Shown here piece after piece: positions 60,434 to 64,000 of a DNA stretch of 64,000 nt. The translations under genes were made by a program, and so were the position numbers. A model generated the notes under the pieces. The model was given only the letters and a program-made list of their open reading frames with translations. It did not search any database and was not told the origin of the DNA. This DNA is from an uncultured Collinsella sp. (GTDB lineage Bacteria > Actinomycetota > Coriobacteriia > Coriobacteriales > Coriobacteriaceae), in contig CABRHS010000006.1 in assembly GCA_902470815.1 (NCBI GenBank), forward strand, positions 57,240 to 121,239, written 5' to 3'. Within the stretch, counting starts at the first letter, position 1, and every line of letters starts with the position of its first letter.

Positions 60434-60493
60434 ATGGGTTTTGAAGATATAGCAGCATTCGAGCCCGCCGCCTGCGATACCGAGATCGGGTAA
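60434..60493 (+). CDS. Candidate small ORF (19 aa)
   Basis: ATG 60434 is preceded by AGGAGGT with 7-nt spacing, among the best ribosome sites in the window. The peptide is MGFEDIAAFEPAACDTEIG. There is no coding neighbour in frame, and the ORF's second half pairs with 60569-60578 to form a 10-bp stem. Translation would thus compete with RNA folding. It could be a leader peptide or a small signalling or regulatory peptide; conservation data are needed to call it a gene. Confidence 0.35.
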   Translation: MGFEDIAAFEPAACDTEIG

Positions 60494-60681
60494 ACGCAAG
60501 AAGCGAGCGCACGCGCCGTTCTTTAGTTCCACCGGTTGGTTGGCAAGACGATCGATGAGGGAACGCGTCGGCGGGCTCGATAAATCGGATAGCCCCATCC
60601 CAACGGTAAGAGATAGCGGGTGAGTCCACCGTAGGATTTGTAGAGGCGGCGGCATCGCGAGGAGCGGTGTCGCCGCCTTTT
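60460..60681 (+). ncRNA. Candidate structured RNA ending in an intrinsic terminator
   Basis: A 10-bp stem pairs GAGCCCGCCG (60460-60469) with CGGCGGGCTC (60569-60578). Inside it ACGCG pairs with CGCGT and GTTCC with GGAAC, flanking a 30-nt loop. A further ACGGT/ACCGT stem lies at 60603-60632. The unit ends with a strong terminator (arms 60644-60651 and 60671-60678, TTTT at 60678-60681). It does not match any riboswitch, T-box, tmRNA, SRP or RNase P pattern I know. Confidence 0.5.
60644..60681 (+). terminator. Intrinsic terminator upstream of the glyA promoter
   Basis: AGGCGGCG (60644-60651) pairs with CGCCGCCT (60671-60678); the stem continues inward through ATCGC/GCGGT, and TTTTGTTG follows. 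It ends the small-ORF/ncRNA unit 43 nt before the glyA -35 box. Confidence 0.85.
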
Positions 60682-60723
60682 GTTGTGTCAGAAGACGATG
60701 AGCGCGATAGGCCGGCATCGAAT

Positions 60724-60752
60724 TTGGGTAGGTACGGGGTAGAGATTAATAC
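60724..60752 (+). promoter_or_regulatory. glyA promoter
   Basis: TTGGGT (60724-60729) and TAATAC (60747-60752) are separated by 17 bp, giving a start near 60759 and a leader of about 40 nt before glyA. Its location after the terminator makes glyA an independent unit. Confidence 0.65.
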
Positions 60753-60799
60753 GAGTGCTCTTGTGTCATTTTCTGAGCGCTCCCTTTGATTGGAGCCCC

Positions 60800-62062
60800 A
60801 TGAACGAGCCCCTCATGACGAACCTGCGAAATTCCGACCCCACCATCGCCCAGGCCCTGGCGGGAGAGCTCGCGCGTCAGCGCGGCACCATCGAGCTGAT
60901 CGCGTCTGAGAACTTCACGAGCCCCGCCGTGCTCGAGGCCGTGGGCAGCGTGCTCACCAACAAATATGCCGAGGGCTATCCGGCGCATCGCTACTACGGC
61001 GGGTGTGAGCAGGGCGACGTGGTCGAGGATCTCGCCCGTGAACGCGCCTGTGCCCTGTTCGGCTGCAAATTTGCCAACGTGCAGCCCCATTGCGGCGCCA
61101 ACGCGAATCTCGCCGCATACGCCGCCCTCGTCGAGCCGGGCGACACGATTCTAGGCATGAGCCTCGACCAGGGCGGGCACCTCACACACGGCAGCCCGGT
61201 CAACTTCTCGGGCAAGCTGTACAACTTCGTGCCGTACGGCCTGGACCTTAAGACGGAGACCATCGATTACGAGGAGCTGGAGCGCTTGGCCGAGCGCGAG
61301 CGCCCCGCGCTCATCGTCGCGGGCGCCTCGGCGTATCCGCGCGTGATCGATTTCGAGCGCATGGCCGCGATCGCCCATGGCGTGGGCGCGCGCCTCATGG
61401 TGGACATGGCCCATATCGCCGGCCTGGTGGCGACCGGCGCCCATCCCTCGCCGTTCCCGCATGCGGACGTCGTGACCTCCACGAGCCACAAGACCCTGCG
61501 CGGTCCGCGCGGCGGGTTCATCCTCACCAACGACGAGGAGCTCGCCCGCGCCATCGACAAGGCGGTGTTCCCCGGTACGCAGGGAGGCCCGCTCATGCAC
61601 GTCATCGCGGGAAAGGCCGTGGCGTTTGGCGAGGCGCTACGCCCTGAGTTCTCAGCCTACATCGATCATGTGGTGGAGAACGCCGCCGCGCTGGGCGAGG
61701 GCATGGTCGACGGCGGCCTGCGCCTCGTGTCCGGAGGAACCGACAACCATCTGTGCCTGGTTGACCTCATGCCTGCGGGCATCTCGGGCAAGGAGGCCGA
61801 GACGCTGCTCGATGCGGTCGGCCTCACGGTGAACAAGAACTCGATCCCGGGGGAGACGCGCTCGCCGTTCGTGACGAGCGGAATTCGCGTGGGCTCCGCC
61901 GCCGCAACCACCCGCGGCTTCACGGCCGAGGAGTTTCGCGAGATCGGCGGCCTGGTCGCGCGCGTGGTGTTCTCCCCGCAGGATGCGCGCGAGCGCATGT
62001 GCGTGCGTAAGCGCGTTGAGACCCTGCTGGAGGTGCACCCGCTGTATCCGGGAATGGCGTAG
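60800..62062 (+). CDS. glyA: Serine hydroxymethyltransferase
   Basis: Interconverts serine + THF and glycine + methylene-THF, the main source of one-carbon units. The 420-aa PLP enzyme has IELIASENFTSPAVLEA, YYGGCEQGD, the PLP lysine in STSHKTLRGPRGG (about 232), and the C-terminal GIRVGSAAATTRGF. Length is standard. ATG 60800 follows GGAG by 4 nt; ATG 60815 is an alternative. It connects with fhs, folD, folE and folB elsewhere in the window. Confidence 0.97.
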   Translation: MNEPLMTNLRNSDPTIAQALAGELARQRGTIELIASENFTSPAVLEAVGSVLTNKYAEGYPAHRYYGGCEQGDVVEDLARERACALFGCKFANVQPHCGANANLAAYAALVEPGDTILGMSLDQGGHLTHGSPVNFSGKLYNFVPYGLDLKTETIDYEELERLAERERPALIVAGASAYPRVIDFERMAAIAHGVGARLMVDMAHIAGLVATGAHPSPFPHADVVTSTSHKTLRGPRGGFILTNDEELARAIDKAVFPGTQGGPLMHVIAGKAVAFGEALRPEFSAYIDHVVENAAALGEGMVDGGLRLVSGGTDNHLCLVDLMPAGISGKEAETLLDAVGLTVNKNSIPGETRSPFVTSGIRVGSAAATTRGFTAEEFREIGGLVARVVFSPQDARERMCVRKRVETLLEVHPLYPGMA

Positions 62063-62101
62063 CGCGAGTATGACGATTCTCGTCTGTCAAGGAAAAATCT
62101 G

Positions 62102-62149
62102 TTGACGTTGTCATTTTGCCGGCTGTATGGTTGATTGCATGTTCAATCA
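62102..62149 (+). promoter_or_regulatory. Promoter and palindromic operator of the MFS exporter
   Basis: TTGACG (62102-62107) and TATGGT (62126-62131) with an 18-bp spacer. Directly after the -10, TGATTG (62132-62137) and CAATCA (62144-62149) form an inverted repeat across the expected start. Such sites are typical of MarR- or TetR-type repressors of drug exporters. No regulator gene is adjacent in the window. Confidence 0.6.
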
Positions 62150-62327
62150 CTGCCGACATATCTTCTGGCTCGTCGTTCGCCGCGACCTCCACGCGTTCAG
62201 TGGGGAGCGGACGTTGGCGGGTGCCAGCCGCACTATGAGGTCGTGCTCGCTGATCTGATGGGCGCGCCGGTGATTCCGGCTGGCGGGGGCCCGGAGCCCC
62301 GTCGCAGGGAGGGCGCATCGCCCTCCC
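62139..62327 (+). promoter_or_regulatory. Structured leader of the MFS exporter with possible leaderless uORF
   Basis: The leader of about 300 nt contains an ORF of 39 codons (62139-62258), whose ATG lies at the expected transcription start. Hairpins follow: GCCGG-TGATT-CCGGC (from 62269), GGGGC..GCCCC, and a perfect 9-bp stem with loop CAT (62307-62327). A further perfect palindrome, CCCGCATG-CA-CATGCGGG (62409-62426), touches the ribosome site. This could be translational attenuation as in resistance genes; no known riboswitch was recognised. Confidence 0.45.
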
Positions 62328-62444
62328 GATCTCTATAGCTTTACTGCAATCGAATACCGGCATCGACCCCGTTTCCAGCATGTATGGCACGGGTGCGATG
62401 CCATGTGTCCCGCATGCACATGCGGGGGAGAGGAGTGCGCGCAT

Positions 62445-63890
62445 ATGTCACATGCCGCATCCAAGCCGCGCGTCGATAAAGACGCTGTTGTCATCGTCGG
62501 GGTCATCACGCTCGGCGCGTTCGTCTCGCTGTTCAACCAGACCGTCATGGCGCCCGCGCTGCCGGCGCTCATGCGCGAGTTCGGGGTGACCGCCGGTGCC
62601 GCCCAGTGGGTCACGACCATCTACATGCTCGTCTCGGGCATCATGGTGCCGATCTCGGGCTACTTCATGGACAAGTACCCCACCCGCAAGCTCTTCTTCC
62701 TCTCGATGGGGCTGTTCGTGGCGGGCACGGTGATGTGCGCCCTGTGTCCCAGCTACCTGCTGCTCATCGCCGGCCGCGTCCTGCAGGCCGCCGGCGCCGG
62801 CATCCTCATGCCGCTCGTGGGCACCGTGCCCCTGCTCGTGTTCCCCGTCGAGCTGCGCGGCACCGCCATGGGTGTCGCCGGCATCGTGATGGCGGCCGGT
62901 CCGGCCGTGGGTCCGGTGCTGGGAGGCCTGGTCATCGACGCCTGGGGCTGGAGGCCCATGTTCCTCATCATCGCCGCGCTCGCCGGCGCGATCTTGCTGC
63001 TCGGCATCCCGCTCATGAGGAACGTCGGCACCCTCAAGAACCCGCGCCTCGACATCGCCTCCGTCGTGATGTCCACGATCGCCTTCGGCGGCCTGCTCTT
63101 CGGCTTCTCCAGCGCCTCCGATGCCGGCTGGATGAGCCCCATGGTGATCGTTCCCGCCGCCATCGGCCTGATCGCCCTCGTCCTGTTCATTCGCAGGCAG
63201 CTGTCCCTCGAGGTGCCCATGCTCGAGCTGCGCTGCCTCAAGACGCGCAATTTCCTCGTCGCCGCGCTCATGGTCACGCTCATCAACGCCGCGGTCGCCG
63301 GCACCAACGTGATCTTGCCGCTGCTTGTCCAAAACGGCATGGGCGCCTCCGCGACCACGACGGGCATGGTCATGCTTCCCGCCTCGATCGCGGGCATCAT
63401 CCTGTCGCCCATCTCGGGCATGCTGTTCGACCGCATGGGGCCGCGCCTGGTCACGGTGGGCGGCATGGCGGTCATCGTCGGGTCCCTGCTCGGGTTCGGC
63501 GTGATGGGCACCGGCCTGACGGTCGTCATGGCCGCCACCCTGTGCGCCCTGCAGGCGTGTGGTCAGGGCCTCGCCAACATGCCGGTGAACACCTGGGGCG
63601 TCAACGCGCTGCCCGATGAGCTCATCGCGCACGGCAACGCCATCGCCAACACGGGGCGCCAGGTCTTCGGCGCGATCTCGACCGCGCTGCTGGTCACCGT
63701 GATGTCGTCTGTCCAGGCCAATGCCCTGGCTGGTGGCGCGAGCACAGCGGCGGCGACGGTCGCCGGCGCGGGCGCGGCGTACTTCGGCTGCGCGGCGATC
63801 GCCCTCGTGGGCCTGGTCATAGCCGTGCTCTTCGTGCGCGAGAATAAGCGCGGGACCGCTGCCCCGGCGCGCGTGAACAAGGTCAAGTAG
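62445..63890 (+). CDS. MFS multidrug exporter (DHA2/EmrB-QacA type)
   Basis: A 481-aa major facilitator with about 14 hydrophobic helices. Motif A-like GYFMDKYPTRKLFFLSM lies after helix 2, motif C-like GIVMAAGPAVGPVLGGLVIDAWGWR after helix 5, and the early motif FNQTVMAPALPALMREFG is that of the DHA2 family. The proton-coupled export of toxic compounds is the usual role; the substrate is unknown. ATG 62445 has GAGAGGAG 9 nt upstream; ATG 62403 would add 14 residues across a palindrome. The long structured leader suggests inducible expression. Confidence 0.9.
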   Translation: MSHAASKPRVDKDAVVIVGVITLGAFVSLFNQTVMAPALPALMREFGVTAGAAQWVTTIYMLVSGIMVPISGYFMDKYPTRKLFFLSMGLFVAGTVMCALCPSYLLLIAGRVLQAAGAGILMPLVGTVPLLVFPVELRGTAMGVAGIVMAAGPAVGPVLGGLVIDAWGWRPMFLIIAALAGAILLLGIPLMRNVGTLKNPRLDIASVVMSTIAFGGLLFGFSSASDAGWMSPMVIVPAAIGLIALVLFIRRQLSLEVPMLELRCLKTRNFLVAALMVTLINAAVAGTNVILPLLVQNGMGASATTTGMVMLPASIAGIILSPISGMLFDRMGPRLVTVGGMAVIVGSLLGFGVMGTGLTVVMAATLCALQACGQGLANMPVNTWGVNALPDELIAHGNAIANTGRQVFGAISTALLVTVMSSVQANALAGGASTAAATVAGAGAAYFGCAAIALVGLVIAVLFVRENKRGTAAPARVNKVK

Positions 63891-63936
63891 GGCTGAATCG
63901 GCCAGGCTTGTCGCAAAGAATAAGGGCCCGTTCCTG

Positions 63937-64000
63937 TGAACTGCCTCCCAAATCTTGGACGGGTCAATAGATACGGTCTAAGCCGCTAGGGACTGACCCC
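63937..64000. mobile_element. Probable terminal inverted repeat of an IS3-family element, cut by the window end
   Basis: The sequence from 63937, TGAACTGCCTCCCAAATCTT, resembles the terminal repeats of IS3-family (IS150-group) insertion sequences, which start with TG and continue as a TGxACTGCxxCCCAAA-type end. It lies 47 nt after the MFS stop codon. No transposase is visible, so the rest of the element, if real, lies beyond the window. The identification is by memory of the family pattern. Confidence 0.4.

Larger units (their letters stand above)
60159..60799. other. Long intergenic region with small-ORF/ncRNA unit
   Basis: A 641-nt region between the XRE gene start and glyA. It holds a 19-codon ORF with a strong ribosome site (60434-60493), a long paired structure (60460-60578), an intrinsic terminator (60644-60681) and the glyA promoter (60724-60752). 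Positions 60159-60430 contain an open frame of 67 codons (60241-60444) that has no ribosome site or homology and is not called. Confidence 0.6.

Noticed and set aside
60241..60444. 67-codon ORF between the XRE gene and the small-ORF unit
   Set aside because: No ribosome site, no homology, Trp/Arg/Gly-rich composition, and it overlaps the better-supported 19-codon ORF start.
1..64000. CRISPR array or rRNA operon
   Set aside because: No regularly spaced short repeats and no rRNA signature seen on either strand.

Overview
The window is 64 kb of GC-rich, densely coding bacterial chromosome, with no rRNA, tRNA, CRISPR array or complete insertion sequence that I could recognise. The gene content suggests a strictly anaerobic, fermentative actinobacterium of the class Coriobacteriia (Collinsella/Olsenella/Enorma-like). 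The clues are an oxygen-sensitive ribonucleotide reductase activase, a Na+-pumping biotin-dependent decarboxylase, PTS sugar uptake, formate-THF ligase, superoxide reductase and QueH. The taxonomic placement is inference from gene content and base composition.

Layout. 1-2.3 kb: nrdG, folE and the biotin ligase birA, convergent with a complete Na+-translocating decarboxylase operon (2.3-5.9 kb, minus strand). That operon includes a 50-aa membrane subunit. 6.1-10.6 kb: an HD phosphohydrolase, a dihydroneopterin aldolase fused to a CPBP membrane protease, and a YgiQ-type radical SAM protein. 10.6-12 kb: a HAD phosphatase between two intergenic inverted-repeat elements. 12-16.2 kb: the Mg2+ P-type ATPase mgtA behind a long leader with a 33-codon ORF, and a divergent YoaK-type membrane protein.

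16.2-24.9 kb is an apparent genomic island. It is flanked on both sides by copies of the 3' end of mnmA: a 39-bp direct repeat with one mismatch, 8.7 kb apart. It carries one operon: a PRD/EIIA regulator, M42 aminopeptidase, lactose/cellobiose-type PTS IIA-IIB-IIC, M24 aminopeptidase, a MalY/PatB-type C-S lyase, an RDD membrane protein and a dedicated HPr. The intact mnmA, cysK and a divergent Rrf2 regulator follow as a cysteine/sulfur cluster.

27.7-43.5 kb: a holin-like membrane protein, ApbE, a YerC/TrpR-like repressor with its own palindromic operator and attenuator, AddB-AddA, DnaE, superoxide reductase and a large degenerate NAD+ synthetase homologue. Two copies of a previously unfamiliar structured palindromic element follow addA and dnaE. 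43.5-48.4 kb: ruvCAB behind a LexA-type SOS box, then the one-carbon genes fhs and folD. 48.5-60.2 kb: cold-shock protein, C69 dipeptidase, a phasin-like/UbiB pair, RlmA-type methyltransferase, GNAT, a MetRS with an unusual KMSKS loop, a DUF3267 metallopeptidase, queH-queA and a membrane-anchored XRE regulator. 60.2-64 kb: a non-coding/small-ORF transcription unit, glyA, and an MFS exporter behind a structured leader. What looks like the end of an IS3-family element closes the window.

Functional links: folE, folB, folD, fhs and glyA cover folate synthesis and one-carbon transfer. birA serves the biotin carrier beside it. cysK, Rrf2 and mnmA connect cysteine supply to tRNA thiolation. AddAB, RuvABC and DnaE form a replication/recombination block.
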